Source of the DNA: Candidatus Rifleibacteriota bacterium
Lineage (GTDB): Bacteria; Muiribacteriota; Ozemobacteria; Ozemobacterales; Ozemobacteraceae
Length of the DNA: 64,000 bases
Assembly: GCA_015232575.1 (NCBI GenBank)
Contig: JADFZL010000016.1
Span: 1-64,000, forward strand
Direction of reading: 5' to 3'
Part shown: positions 7,866 to 16,905 of the stretch, piece after piece
Position numbering within the stretch: position 1 is the first letter of the stretch
Layout: each line of letters opens with the position of its first letter
Program-made: the position numbers and the translations under genes
The notes under the pieces: model-generated
Seen by the model: only the letters and a program-made list of their open reading frames with translations
Databases searched by the model: none
Told to the model about the DNA's origin: nothing

Positions 7866-9866
7866 TCATGATTCAGATTCAGTAAGTCTTTCGAAGGTTA
7901 TGACCGGGGAAATATTAATTTGAAATATCGTGTCATTGCGTTTGAGAACTTTGTCATAATAAAGAAAATGTTCTCCGGGAGCCCAGCGGTTTGTTTCAAG
8001 AATATCAGCTATCAGAGCTCCTTTGAGTTTCATGTTTTGTAAAGGAACAACTGCGCCGTTTAAATTGTCATTTACCGCAATGAGTGATGCTTCTATGGTT
8101 TCCTTTGTATTCACTTCAACATTTCCATTGCGTGCGACCAGCACACAAATATCATCTGAATTAACTTTGCTGATTCCCGATGAAATTATTATATTGCCGT
8201 TCTGGCAGATCAAGACTCCCTGACCTTCGATAAGAACCGGTCCGCCACCTTCGCCCAGATTAAATCCATTTTTGATTGAAACGATACCATGCAGCTTTAT
8301 AAGTTTCTGTTGAGGAATATATATTCCCAGCTTTATTGCTTCACTCCAATCATATATTTTGTGAAATACAAGATCAGAATGTCCATAAGGCTGAAATCCG
8401 GTTTCAGGACCGGATAAAATTGATGATATCTGCATGTTTCCTATGTTGAAGAAATTAGGAGTCACTATTGCCTGGGCAGGTGCAGAAGGGCCGGTCATTC
8501 CGGAGGAGTACAGGAAATCACTGTTAAACTTTGATATTAACTCCGGGTCGTTTTGTGTTCTTCTATTATTGAGCGCTTCAACTCCCTGTGCGAAATTGTA
8601 CAAAAGGCTGTCTTTTGGTGGCGGTGAAGTCATTGGAACAGAGGGATGATTCACCATGAGCCTCTTCAATTCTTCCAGAACATCTGGAGGCGGCTGGTTC
8701 TGCTGGATACTGTCCAGATCAAAAACAAAGTTTACGAAGGAAAAAAAACGCTGTCGAACGTTTCCTTCGACGATTTCATTTGCATTTCCCGGGTTTTGAA
8801 GAAAACCATGGTCTCTGCCCAGAATTTCGAAACCCGGGAAAACATTTGTACCGGAAGCAACAGCACATTTCAGAACTTCCTGACGAGCAATTCTTTCTGC
8901 AAATTCTATCGATTCAGTTGCAGTAGTGTTAATAACCTTTTCAGCGGGTTCATATCTCAATTCGAAAATTCCCTGCAGATTTTGAATATCATCTTTGTAC
9001 ATTTCAAGCTGGGGAAATAATTCAATGCATTCATCAAGATTAACGCGGCGTATTTCCTGTGATGGAATTGATGGATGAAGAGGTTTTGTTAATTCAGTGG
9101 TGTTAAGAAAAACATAAGAATTGTTATTTGCTGTGTCGCCAAGATATACTTTCCCACGACGTTCCTTCACATTGATGGCGGTTTGATCGATTATCATTTT
9201 TACACCAGAGTTATTCAGAGAGGAAGCGTTGGTTGAGTTGGCTTCAGCGAAAGCATTTCTTATCAGAAGAGCGTAATCAAGTGTGAAATTGTGCGCGTAA
9301 AAAGTTCGCTGCGAGGTATTGCTGCGTGGAGTTACCTGCGAAATAACTTTATAATCATAATAGCGTGTTAAAGTACAAGTTGTTTCTTCTCCGCCTGTGC
9401 CTGGAGCTATTACTTTAACAATCGTTTCAAGAAAAAATGTTCCAAGTCCTTCTTTTGGATAAAATAGATTTTTTTTCCTGTCATTCCCTCGAAATATTTT
9501 ATGTTTAACTGATGCAGTAATAACAAGCAATTCACTGAAACGCAGATATGACTTTGCCCAGCTGGTCGTTAAAGGAGTGTCTATGCTGCGTGATGTTTCC
9601 CGGTTAATGAACCAGTTGAAAAGTGTCTGGTCAGAGCCGGAAATATGAGTTCCGGCTGTTCCCTGCAATAATCTGCAAAAAGCCTCATCTGAAGCTGAAA
9701 AAGCAATTTGCTTGAGAAGAAGTCCCCGTTCAGATTTGAATGTTCTGTACTGCGCATGTCTGGCGATATTGCTGTTCCAGAAGGCATAAATTAAAAGAAG
9801 CTCAACAACGATGATTGCCAGAATCATTGCAAATCCTCGTCTTGAAGGGCCTTTAAAAAGAATCAT
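7866..9866 (-). CDS. Pseudopilin-like (PilX/GspK-type) secreted protein
   Basis: The 666-aa product starts with a type IV prepilin-like leader: basic residues, then RRGF, then about 20 hydrophobic residues (AMILAIIVVELLLIYAFW). Cleavage would fall before Phe12. The usual Glu at mature position +5 is absent, as in GspK/PilX-type minor pseudopilins. The large remainder is beta-strand rich; its C-terminal 200 residues include a Gly/Asn-rich ladder (GVLICQNGNIIIS, ICVLVARNGNVEVN). It begins 1 bp after the stop of the upstream gene, so the two form an operon. The assignment is by architecture only. Confidence 0.5.
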   Translation of the reverse strand: MILFKGPSRRGFAMILAIIVVELLLIYAFWNSNIARHAQYRTFKSERGLLLKQIAFSASDEAFCRLLQGTAGTHISGSDQTLFNWFINRETSRSIDTPLTTSWAKSYLRFSELLVITASVKHKIFRGNDRKKNLFYPKEGLGTFFLETIVKVIAPGTGGEETTCTLTRYYDYKVISQVTPRSNTSQRTFYAHNFTLDYALLIRNAFAEANSTNASSLNNSGVKMIIDQTAINVKERRGKVYLGDTANNNSYVFLNTTELTKPLHPSIPSQEIRRVNLDECIELFPQLEMYKDDIQNLQGIFELRYEPAEKVINTTATESIEFAERIARQEVLKCAVASGTNVFPGFEILGRDHGFLQNPGNANEIVEGNVRQRFFSFVNFVFDLDSIQQNQPPPDVLEELKRLMVNHPSVPMTSPPPKDSLLYNFAQGVEALNNRRTQNDPELISKFNSDFLYSSGMTGPSAPAQAIVTPNFFNIGNMQISSILSGPETGFQPYGHSDLVFHKIYDWSEAIKLGIYIPQQKLIKLHGIVSIKNGFNLGEGGGPVLIEGQGVLICQNGNIIISSGISKVNSDDICVLVARNGNVEVNTKETIEASLIAVNDNLNGAVVPLQNMKLKGALIADILETNRWAPGEHFLYYDKVLKRNDTIFQINISPVITFERLTESES

Positions 9867-9867
9867 A

Positions 9868-10860
9868 TTAATCTGCTAAAGTACATTCCTTTAAGCAAAG
9901 CTTGTTTGCTTCGCTAACAATAAGTATAAGCTTGTTAGCGCCTGAGATGCGGGCGTATTGTGTAATGTTCTCCGGAAAAGCAATTTTGTCGACAGAATAT
10001 CTTTTTTCTGAAAACATGTCTCCATCTTTTTTCAGAACAGAAATGAAATCCTGATCTTTTACTGAAACATGCAGGTAGAAATTACCCTGATCATCAGAAT
10101 CAAGTGGCAAAACTTTTGCGTCATCATATACAGCAGCTTTGATTGAATTGCCTGTTTCGATACGCGGGTAAAAAGACACTGCTGTAAGGTTTTCTTCGGG
10201 TTTTGCAATTGCAAGAATACCATCTTTTGCCGGAAGAATTGAAGGCTCTTCGACGTCTATTTCGTGCCCTGCCATATCAGGGGTATCATTTGTTTTTGGA
10301 CCAAATTTTCTGAAGTAGACCTTATGGCTTCCTTCATCAAAAAAAGCAAATTCATTATCAGCATTTTTCCAGGCTTTTGCAATGACGACTCCATCATTTT
10401 CAGTGATGAGAAACATGGTATTTATTACGCCGGTTTCGTCAGTTTTTCGAAACGAAGCGGTTGATTGTTCAAGGCAATAGATGTCATTTTGATCAATCAC
10501 AAGATCTATGAAGAAACGAGCGGAAAACTTTTTATCCTTCGAATGTGAAAGGGGAATGATTTGAGGAACAAAAGGCTCCTGCATAGGGTATTTCACAAGC
10601 AGCGGATCGTGACGGTTGATAATCCATATAAAGCCATCTTTTAAAATAAAACTTTGAGGAAAAAAGTTCCAGGTTTTGTCCATGGATTTCAAATTTATAG
10701 ATTCAGTCTCACTTCCGGTATTCCACGACAAAATCTCCTTCAGATGGGCTTTTCCCATAGTGCTGCTTTCAGCACTCAGTAAATTTACATTAATGATGAA
10801 TAAGATTATTGTCAGAAGTAAAACAGCCAGCAGATTAGTTCTTATAAATAATTTGTTCAT
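9868..10860 (-). CDS. Secreted protein of unknown function, possible beta-propeller
   Basis: A 330-aa protein with an N-terminal signal peptide (residues 1 to about 30, ending LLSAES). The remainder consists of alternating short strands with DxxxNxFAFFDEG and DDQGNFYLHVSV-like turns, suggesting blades of a beta-propeller, but no repeat is strong enough to name a family. An AAAGGGAT ribosome binding site precedes ATG 10860. It lies immediately upstream of the pseudopilin-like gene on the same strand, hinting that both act at the cell surface. Confidence 0.5.
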   Translation of the reverse strand: MNKLFIRTNLLAVLLLTIILFIINVNLLSAESSTMGKAHLKEILSWNTGSETESINLKSMDKTWNFFPQSFILKDGFIWIINRHDPLLVKYPMQEPFVPQIIPLSHSKDKKFSARFFIDLVIDQNDIYCLEQSTASFRKTDETGVINTMFLITENDGVVIAKAWKNADNEFAFFDEGSHKVYFRKFGPKTNDTPDMAGHEIDVEEPSILPAKDGILAIAKPEENLTAVSFYPRIETGNSIKAAVYDDAKVLPLDSDDQGNFYLHVSVKDQDFISVLKKDGDMFSEKRYSVDKIAFPENITQYARISGANKLILIVSEANKLCLKECTLAD

Positions 10861-10904
10861 TCTTTTTTATCCCTTTCAAATGATTATTCTTGCAAAAATG
10901 TCGA

Positions 10905-12695
10905 TTATTTTACAACTCGCAAAGTATAATTTGCTGTTATCTCATAACACTTTTTCTCTGTTCTACAGCAGATATCGATGTGGGCTCCCTTTATTGCTGG
11001 ACCAACATCACATGCGTAGAAACGAACTCCTGGAAACTCATCAAGAGTAAAATATGTGCCGGTTTTGATAACTCTCGGGTCAGTAGCAGCGCTTACATAG
11101 GACTTTGGATCTTTTGGGTTGTACTCTTCAAGTGTTTTCAAAATATTTCCACGGCAATCGTATGCTCCGCCTTCCATTTCAGCCTCTTCCCGAGATTTGT
11201 AACCGCCCGGAGGAGGTGGAAAATAACCGGTTGCATATACTTTCATCGGGGCACCTGTACCAGGTGAAACTCCGTTGTCTGAGTTTTTGTCAGAAGGAGT
11301 GTTATTCGAATTACCGTTGTTCGAAGATTTATTGTTTCTTGAAGAAGCTGTGTTATTGCTTGAATCATTCTGAGCTTTGTCAGAGTCGATTTTACGTACA
11401 ATCAGAAATGTAGTTTTGTTATTCATGTTGTTTGGATTAGTAAATTTAAGATTAGGAACGTTTTCACGTAAAGTTACATTGAAGTTTTCGTTGTTTTTCC
11501 ATGGACCGCTTTGACGATATAAAACAACTTCATATCCAGATTTTACCTTGATTGAAGATGCCTTATTGTCAAATGGTTGCCCGACAATTTTATGTTCACC
11601 AACTCCAAAGGACGCTGAATCTCCATTATAGTCGTAAAGGTCATAGAGTGTTACAGCTTTTTTATTGTCTGCTTCTGGGGTTTCGTTGTTCTCAACAGGG
11701 TTTTCTGAGGAACTGTTGTTATCAGGTTGTGAACCCTTGTATTTTGCAATCCAGTTTTTCATTTTTTCATAGTATTTTTTGCCGTGTCCACCTTTCATGG
11801 GCTCTATGTCGTTGCTGAATTCCTGATTGAAAGTGTCGGTAAAGTTTCCGTTGAGATTTTGAGCGGCCCATTCATTCCATGCCTTAATTATAACGAATTT
11901 TGCCTGGCATTCAATCGCACGTGACCATTGATCATCAAAGTTCTGTCCGTCTTCACCGTCGTTTTGCTCTGTGCGGTAGTTCCACTTTCTTCCGCGTGCT
12001 GTTGAAGTGTTACTCATGTAAGTTGATTGCTGGGCTGCAGAAACCGCGATCTGTTCAGGTTTTCCATCTTTCATGAATATGGTCTGAGGGTAATGTTGCA
12101 TAAAAGACCATCGTTTGTCACCATCCGGAAGAAGGCCCCAGGTTGGGCGTATAGTGAACTTTTCATTCAGGGACTTACTTACTTTGTTTATTGGCAAAAG
12201 CAGAGGTTTTCCGCTGTAATGGAAAAAAAGTTTCGAATCGTATTTTTGATATACTTCCTCGTACAACTTTAGTATCTGTACTTCATCATCATTAATCAGA
12301 AACGTAATTCCCGGATTTGGCAGATTTCTTTTGAGTCGATCCTGATAGATGTCAAGAAGCGAGAATAGTGGTCGATGAAGCGTTTCATCATTAAGGTTGT
12401 TGTTACTGTAGTCAATTATAATGAAATCAACACCAGCTTCGCATAATTGACGCGCATGAACATTAATCGCATTAACGTCGTCTGACCGGTAAATTCCCAG
12501 TGATGGTTTTCCCCAGTAACGAAATCCCGGTGAAGTTACATCTTCAGGAAAAATGGGGGCAGTTACATGCTTATTGACAGCATTAAACCATGTTTCATAG
12601 AGAATTCCAACGTTCTTTTCTGTCTCAGCGTTTGCCGAAGTGGTAAAAACAAGACTGAGAACAAACAGCAGAAAAAGAATATGTGTTCTGTTCAT
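10905..12695 (-). CDS. Secreted GH99/WbsX-like protein with C-terminal 3D domain
   Basis: The 596-aa product starts at ATG 12695, where GGAGG lies 6 nt upstream (a TTG two codons earlier would overlap that site). After a signal peptide (about 1-23), residues 25-330 look like a GH99/GH71-type or WbsX-like TIM barrel: NVGILYETWFN, GVDFIIIDYSNN and the hallmark AWNEWAAQ. A long Asn/Ser-rich linker follows (roughly 340-480). The last ~100 residues form a 3D (double-psi beta-barrel) domain with its three Asp in TDPRV, ACDVG and HIDIC, as in MltA/RlpA-like muramidase domains. Both domains suggest glycan cleavage at the envelope; the combination is unusual. Substrates are unknown. Confidence 0.65.
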   Translation of the reverse strand: MNRTHILFLLFVLSLVFTTSANAETEKNVGILYETWFNAVNKHVTAPIFPEDVTSPGFRYWGKPSLGIYRSDDVNAINVHARQLCEAGVDFIIIDYSNNNLNDETLHRPLFSLLDIYQDRLKRNLPNPGITFLINDDEVQILKLYEEVYQKYDSKLFFHYSGKPLLLPINKVSKSLNEKFTIRPTWGLLPDGDKRWSFMQHYPQTIFMKDGKPEQIAVSAAQQSTYMSNTSTARGRKWNYRTEQNDGEDGQNFDDQWSRAIECQAKFVIIKAWNEWAAQNLNGNFTDTFNQEFSNDIEPMKGGHGKKYYEKMKNWIAKYKGSQPDNNSSSENPVENNETPEADNKKAVTLYDLYDYNGDSASFGVGEHKIVGQPFDNKASSIKVKSGYEVVLYRQSGPWKNNENFNVTLRENVPNLKFTNPNNMNNKTTFLIVRKIDSDKAQNDSSNNTASSRNNKSSNNGNSNNTPSDKNSDNGVSPGTGAPMKVYATGYFPPPPGGYKSREEAEMEGGAYDCRGNILKTLEEYNPKDPKSYVSAATDPRVIKTGTYFTLDEFPGVRFYACDVGPAIKGAHIDICCRTEKKCYEITANYTLRVVK

Positions 12696-12821
12696 GTACA
12701 ACCTCCATTAAGAAATGCCATAGTGCGAAAATCTTTTCAGATGTCTTGAGCATCAGGAGAAACTGATAATTACGATAGCATACGCGATTTTGAATGTCAA
12801 AAACGCAAAAAGAAACGGTTT

Positions 12822-12855
12822 TTAACCACTGAATACACGGAATTTCACGGAATTT
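12822..12855. repeat. Dispersed repeat C, copy 1
   Basis: TTAACCACTGAATACACGG followed by AATTTCACGGAATTT. Related sequences occur at 17966-18000 (reverse orientation) and 39439-39472. They match the ACCAC-GAATACAC-GAA theme of short intergenic repeats. Confidence 0.55.
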
Positions 12856-13030
12856 GGCTTTGAAGATTCTATCTACTTTAAGAAGAATTTTATCGCTTTC
12901 GTTTACTTTACGAAACAAATAATAATTTTGTTGCACTAAAATAAAAAACTTTTACTCTTTAATTGCTGTTTAAAAGAAGACGCATTTGTGTTAGATTGTT
13001 ATTGAAATTTACTTCCAGGGAAAACGCACA

Positions 13031-13408
13031 ATGTTTGCTAAACATGATCCAAAAGTTCTGATTGTTGATGATTCAGAGGTTATGCGAAAACTTCTGGGAA
13101 GTCTTTTGAAAAATAATGGCTTTGAGGTTGTTGAAGCGAAAAATGGCAGAGATGCTATTAATATTTTCTGGGATGTAAAACCAGATCTTATTACCATGGA
13201 CATTACAATGCCTGAAATGGACGGTATTACAACTCTCAAGGAAATAATGAAGCTTGATCCGCATGCCAGAATTGTTATGATCAGCGCTGTTGGTACAGTT
13301 GATCGCGTAAAGGATGCTATTTACGCGGGTGCGAAAAGCTTTGTTGTCAAACCTTATGAAGCAAACAAAGTTATTGCAACTCTCAGGGCTGTTCTTGAAA
13401 AAAAGTAG
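13031..13408 (+). CDS. CheY-like single-domain response regulator
   Basis: The 125-aa product is one receiver domain with all key residues: the acidic pair in LIVDDSE (residues 13-14), the phosphoacceptor Asp in LITMDITMPEMDG (about residue 57), Ser in VMISAVG and Lys in FVVKPYE. There is no output domain, so it would act by protein-protein contact, as CheY or Spo0F do. AGGGAAAA precedes the ATG. It converges with the AAA+ gene, overlapping it by 26 bp tail to tail. No histidine kinase is adjacent. Confidence 0.9.
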   Translation: MFAKHDPKVLIVDDSEVMRKLLGSLLKNNGFEVVEAKNGRDAINIFWDVKPDLITMDITMPEMDGITTLKEIMKLDPHARIVMISAVGTVDRVKDAIYAGAKSFVVKPYEANKVIATLRAVLEKK

Positions 13409-15512
13409 CCTGAGCATTAAATTCACCATTTTCAGTCAAATCAATTACAATAGATTTTCCCTGCAATGACGCCGGATTCTTGACTTTTTCAAAGAGCCAT
13501 TTATTCAAAGGTCGTTCAATGTAGGTTTCCAGAAAAGTCTTTATTCGCCTGCCACCATAGAGCAGATTGTGTCCGGTGTTCATAAGTTTCAGCATGAAAT
13601 CTGAAACTGAAGGACCAAAAACAAGTTCCAGATGATATTTTTCCTGCGCTGATTTTTTCAGCATCTGCAAGAATTTGTTTGAAATCTGGCACACGAAATC
13701 TGGTCGGAGAATGTCGAATACAACAATATTGTCTCCAAGTCTGCTGAGAAGTTCCGCCCGTCCGATGCGGCTCGAAAAGAAAAACTCAACTTCACTTCTG
13801 AAGTGCTTTTCGACCTGTTCATAAGAAAATGCTGCAGCGCCTTTCTCCTGAACTTTTTTCATAATTCCTTCGCGGATTATATGGCCAGTCGAGGGCTCTG
13901 TGAGATCTGATGCGCCGATGTTACTTGTGAATACAATAGCTGTCTGATTGAAATATGCTGTCTGACCCTTTCCATCTGTTAGTCTGCCGTCTTCAAGAAT
14001 TTGAAGGAATTTATCAAGAACCCGCGGATTGGCTTTTTCAATTTCATCGAATAGAAGAATGCTGTGAGGCTGTGAAATCACGCGGTTTGTCAGTTGACCA
14101 CCTTCATCATAACCAACGAATCCCGGTGGAGCTCCTGCAAGTTTTTCTGCTGCGTGTTCTTCTTTGTATTCGCTCATGTCAAATCTTGCGAATGCTCTTT
14201 CATCACCAAAAACAAGCTCAGTAAGCGATTTTGCCAGTTCTGTTTTTCCGACGCCTGTTGGACCGACGAAGAAAAATATTCCACGAGGCTTTCCGCCGCC
14301 AGCAGTGTTTGTCATGCTTATTCCTATTTTGCCCGATGTAAGCATTGTAACAACCGAATCAACCGCTCGAGGCTGACCGATAACCCTTCTGGAAAGATTT
14401 TCAGGTGCCATTTTGACTTTTTCGTCGTCTAATTTTTCCCATGGGTCTTCACGCAATCCGAATTTGAAGTAATCAACCAGCCGTCTGATTTCTCCATTGC
14501 ATAGACGTATATTTGCAGTGTGCGAAGTCAATCTGAGAGCTTCAAGATCCATTGTCTGAAAACCTTCAGTTAGATCAGCCATTTCCTCGCATGCCGATTC
14601 AAGTTTTTCAACTGGAATCGTATCTCCGCCGTTGAAACCTTTTGAATTGCCTGAAGGCCTTATAAAATTCCGGATAAACGTCATTCTTTCAGGTTTCGAG
14701 GGCTTTGGAATCTGAACCAGCGACACGAATGGGTTTTCCAGATACAACCATTCAGGAACACGTTTCAGTTCTCCGGCGAGAATTATAAGAGTATTTCTGA
14801 AACCGGAAAGTTTGCCTTGTTGAATAACTGAGGCTTCTGTTGTGGCTTTTTTAAGAATTGCAATAAGAGATTTTTCTTCTTCTGAATATCGATCTGGCTG
14901 ATTAGTTAACAGGTCTGCAAGTTCAAGAATCGAAGCTACAGATACATTCTTTGTTCTCAGAAGCATTCTGATCTGCGCCAGCGCTTCTTCTGGCGGCAAC
15001 GGCGGAACATTTTTACCGGGTGCATCACTTTCGCCTGACTGGGCATTTACCTGATCTGGGAGCTTTCGGGGAGGTGAACTTAAAAGAGAGTCATCTGAAT
15101 CGGATAAGTCTCCGAAATTGTGCAATTCATAAGCATTTTCACGAAGCTTTCTATTTGATTCACGTGAAACTTTCTCTGAAGATTTTTCATCTGTATGCTT
15201 ATCTTCAGTAGTTATTAAGAATTTGATTATTTCCTTTACTTTATCCCGGGCTGAATCTGGAAGCGGTGTTTTTTCTGAAACGACAAATGAAGGCGATTCT
15301 TCATCGGAAAACCTGTAACCATCAATCTGGTCGTAAGTCATTACTATCTGATATCCCATTTCTTTGAAAAAAGTTTTAAGAAACGCGGAAACAGAGTAAT
15401 AGTTTTCATTATACAGGCACTGGTCATGAATATTGCCATAAAGCACAATATGCTTTCGGCGCAGTAGCTGCTTTTTAAAGTCTGATATCCAGAGAGATGT
15501 TTTCACGGTCAA
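13383..15512 (-). CDS. Two-module Clp/AAA+ ATPase
   Basis: A 709-aa protein. The C-terminal module resembles the second ATPase ring of ClpA/ClpB: Walker A GPTGVGKT (about residues 411-418), the pore-like PPGFVGYDEGG, Walker B ILLFDEIEKA (about 487), VFTSNIGA sensor and a C-terminal RRIKTFLETYIERP small domain. The N-terminal module (1-330) looks like a degenerate AAA domain: HIVLYGNIHDQ replaces a P-loop and LIILAGELKRVPEWL resembles a sensor strand. A charged insert sits around 100-170. There is no Clp N-domain and no ClpP-binding loop that I can see. Start is TTG 15512 (alternative GTG 15506). It lies 106 bp after the coiled-coil gene, in a probable operon with it and a radical-SAM activase. 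Its substrate is unknown. Confidence 0.75.
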   Translation of the reverse strand: MTVKTSLWISDFKKQLLRRKHIVLYGNIHDQCLYNENYYSVSAFLKTFFKEMGYQIVMTYDQIDGYRFSDEESPSFVVSEKTPLPDSARDKVKEIIKFLITTEDKHTDEKSSEKVSRESNRKLRENAYELHNFGDLSDSDDSLLSSPPRKLPDQVNAQSGESDAPGKNVPPLPPEEALAQIRMLLRTKNVSVASILELADLLTNQPDRYSEEEKSLIAILKKATTEASVIQQGKLSGFRNTLIILAGELKRVPEWLYLENPFVSLVQIPKPSKPERMTFIRNFIRPSGNSKGFNGGDTIPVEKLESACEEMADLTEGFQTMDLEALRLTSHTANIRLCNGEIRRLVDYFKFGLREDPWEKLDDEKVKMAPENLSRRVIGQPRAVDSVVTMLTSGKIGISMTNTAGGGKPRGIFFFVGPTGVGKTELAKSLTELVFGDERAFARFDMSEYKEEHAAEKLAGAPPGFVGYDEGGQLTNRVISQPHSILLFDEIEKANPRVLDKFLQILEDGRLTDGKGQTAYFNQTAIVFTSNIGASDLTEPSTGHIIREGIMKKVQEKGAAAFSYEQVEKHFRSEVEFFFSSRIGRAELLSRLGDNIVVFDILRPDFVCQISNKFLQMLKKSAQEKYHLELVFGPSVSDFMLKLMNTGHNLLYGGRRIKTFLETYIERPLNKWLFEKVKNPASLQGKSIVIDLTENGEFNAQATFFQEQP

Positions 15513-15618
15513 GTCCGTTCTGATCTTTTTCGTCAGCGTTGCAAATCAGCTGAAATTATTTAACTGCTCAGTAGTTGGGGGCAAGTGTCTTGTATTTTAC
15601 ATTCCCGATCGGCTATTT

Positions 15619-16905
15619 TCAGACAGTGTCTCTTTTTCTTGTTCCCGTTCCAGTTGGAAGCTTGTCTGCGCGTCTGAGATTTCTGTTCGGGTCTTTGCCA
15701 TCCCATTGAAGTTCACTCATCCGTATTTTATACCCTTCTGCAAGCTTTTCATGCAGCTCTTCAATGACTGCCTGGGCCTGGTCGCAGGTGCTGATTTTCT
15801 CATTTTTGGGGTTAATCTCAGATTTCATCTGAAAGCCGCCGACAGAATACCAGATTTCTCCGTCAATCGGAATACTTACATCAAGAGATTTGCCTGCAGC
15901 ACTAGATGCTTTAATTATCAAGGCCGTTGCCGGATGCCCGGGATGCTCTTCCATGGGAGATTTGACAACAAATCCCATGCTTTCCAGGGTTTTGAAAATG
16001 CTGTCTGTGATATATTTTCTTTTGTCTGCTTTCAACTGCGCTGATTCAGACTCTTTTCTCATCTTTTCAATCAATTCACGGGTTTCAGAAAGCAAATCAA
16101 CAGCATAGTCAAAGTTTTCTTCTTTCGAAACCTGGATTGCTTTATTATAACGGTCTTCAAGTTTTTCAATCGTTTTTTTATGCCATCTGGAAATCAGCCC
16201 ATCGTTCTTGATTCCCATCAGCAAACCGCTCAATTCACCTAATGCAATTTGACTTCGATCTTTCATTATTCGATAATTACTCAGCTGGCTGAAAACATTT
16301 TTCTCGTGCCGTTCAAGAGCTTCTTCAGCCCGTGAAAGCTGTTCTTCGGCAATTTCGGACTGTTTACTTTCTATTGCAGCTCTTAATTGTCCAAAGATCT
16401 TTTTGACTTCGCTGTTTCCGGCGGTGTCAAACTTTCCGCTTGTTTCGGTATCCAGTTCACTGAGCCTTTTTTCGAACTCAGTAAGTTGGAATGCCATTCG
16501 TTCTATCTGTTCAAGACGCTTTTGAAATTCATCGTGCCGGCGTTTTCTGTGAACGGCCTGCTTCAGTTTTTCTACAATTGCAGGCATTTTCTGCCGGGAA
16601 GTTCTTATTGCTTCTTCATCAGCAGCATTAACGAATTCCATTTCAATTAATCCGCATTCAGCAAGTATCTCAGAGGAGTCTGTCTTTAATATTTTATCGA
16701 TATATGAATCAATATTCTTTTTGAATTCAGCAAATTCAGACATGGAAGCATTCTTGAGCTCATTGATGCGCTTGAGTCTTTCGCTTTCTTCTATCTGCAT
16801 GCGTTTCTGATGTTCTTGCTCAGCTTTTCGCATCTGTGCCTGTTCAATAAGTTCAGCAAGTTCCTTTTCGATCTGTGCAAGAGATTTTTTTGGATTTCCG
16901 CTCAT
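15619..16905 (-). CDS. Coiled-coil protein linked to AAA+/radical-SAM cassette
   Basis: A 428-aa protein. Residues 1 to about 295 are almost wholly heptad-like, rich in Glu, Lys, Gln and Arg. A compact C-terminal domain (about 300-428) contains KRKYITDSIFKTLESMGFVV and ISIPIDGEIWYSVGGF-like strands, then a basic tail. No signal peptide. Its ATG overlaps the radical-SAM stop (TAATG), showing translational coupling, and the AAA+ gene follows. The protein could be an adaptor or scaffold for the ATPase, by analogy with other AAA+ partners; I recognise no named family. Confidence 0.6.
   Translation of the reverse strand: MSGNPKKSLAQIEKELAELIEQAQMRKAEQEHQKRMQIEESERLKRINELKNASMSEFAEFKKNIDSYIDKILKTDSSEILAECGLIEMEFVNAADEEAIRTSRQKMPAIVEKLKQAVHRKRRHDEFQKRLEQIERMAFQLTEFEKRLSELDTETSGKFDTAGNSEVKKIFGQLRAAIESKQSEIAEEQLSRAEEALERHEKNVFSQLSNYRIMKDRSQIALGELSGLLMGIKNDGLISRWHKKTIEKLEDRYNKAIQVSKEENFDYAVDLLSETRELIEKMRKESESAQLKADKRKYITDSIFKTLESMGFVVKSPMEEHPGHPATALIIKASSAAGKSLDVSIPIDGEIWYSVGGFQMKSEINPKNEKISTCDQAQAVIEELHEKLAEGYKIRMSELQWDGKDPNRNLRRADKLPTGTGTRKRDTV

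Noticed and set aside
13073..13429. Minus-strand 118-codon frame opposite the response regulator
   Set aside because: The plus strand encodes a complete CheY-like domain with all catalytic residues; the opposite frame has no recognisable features.
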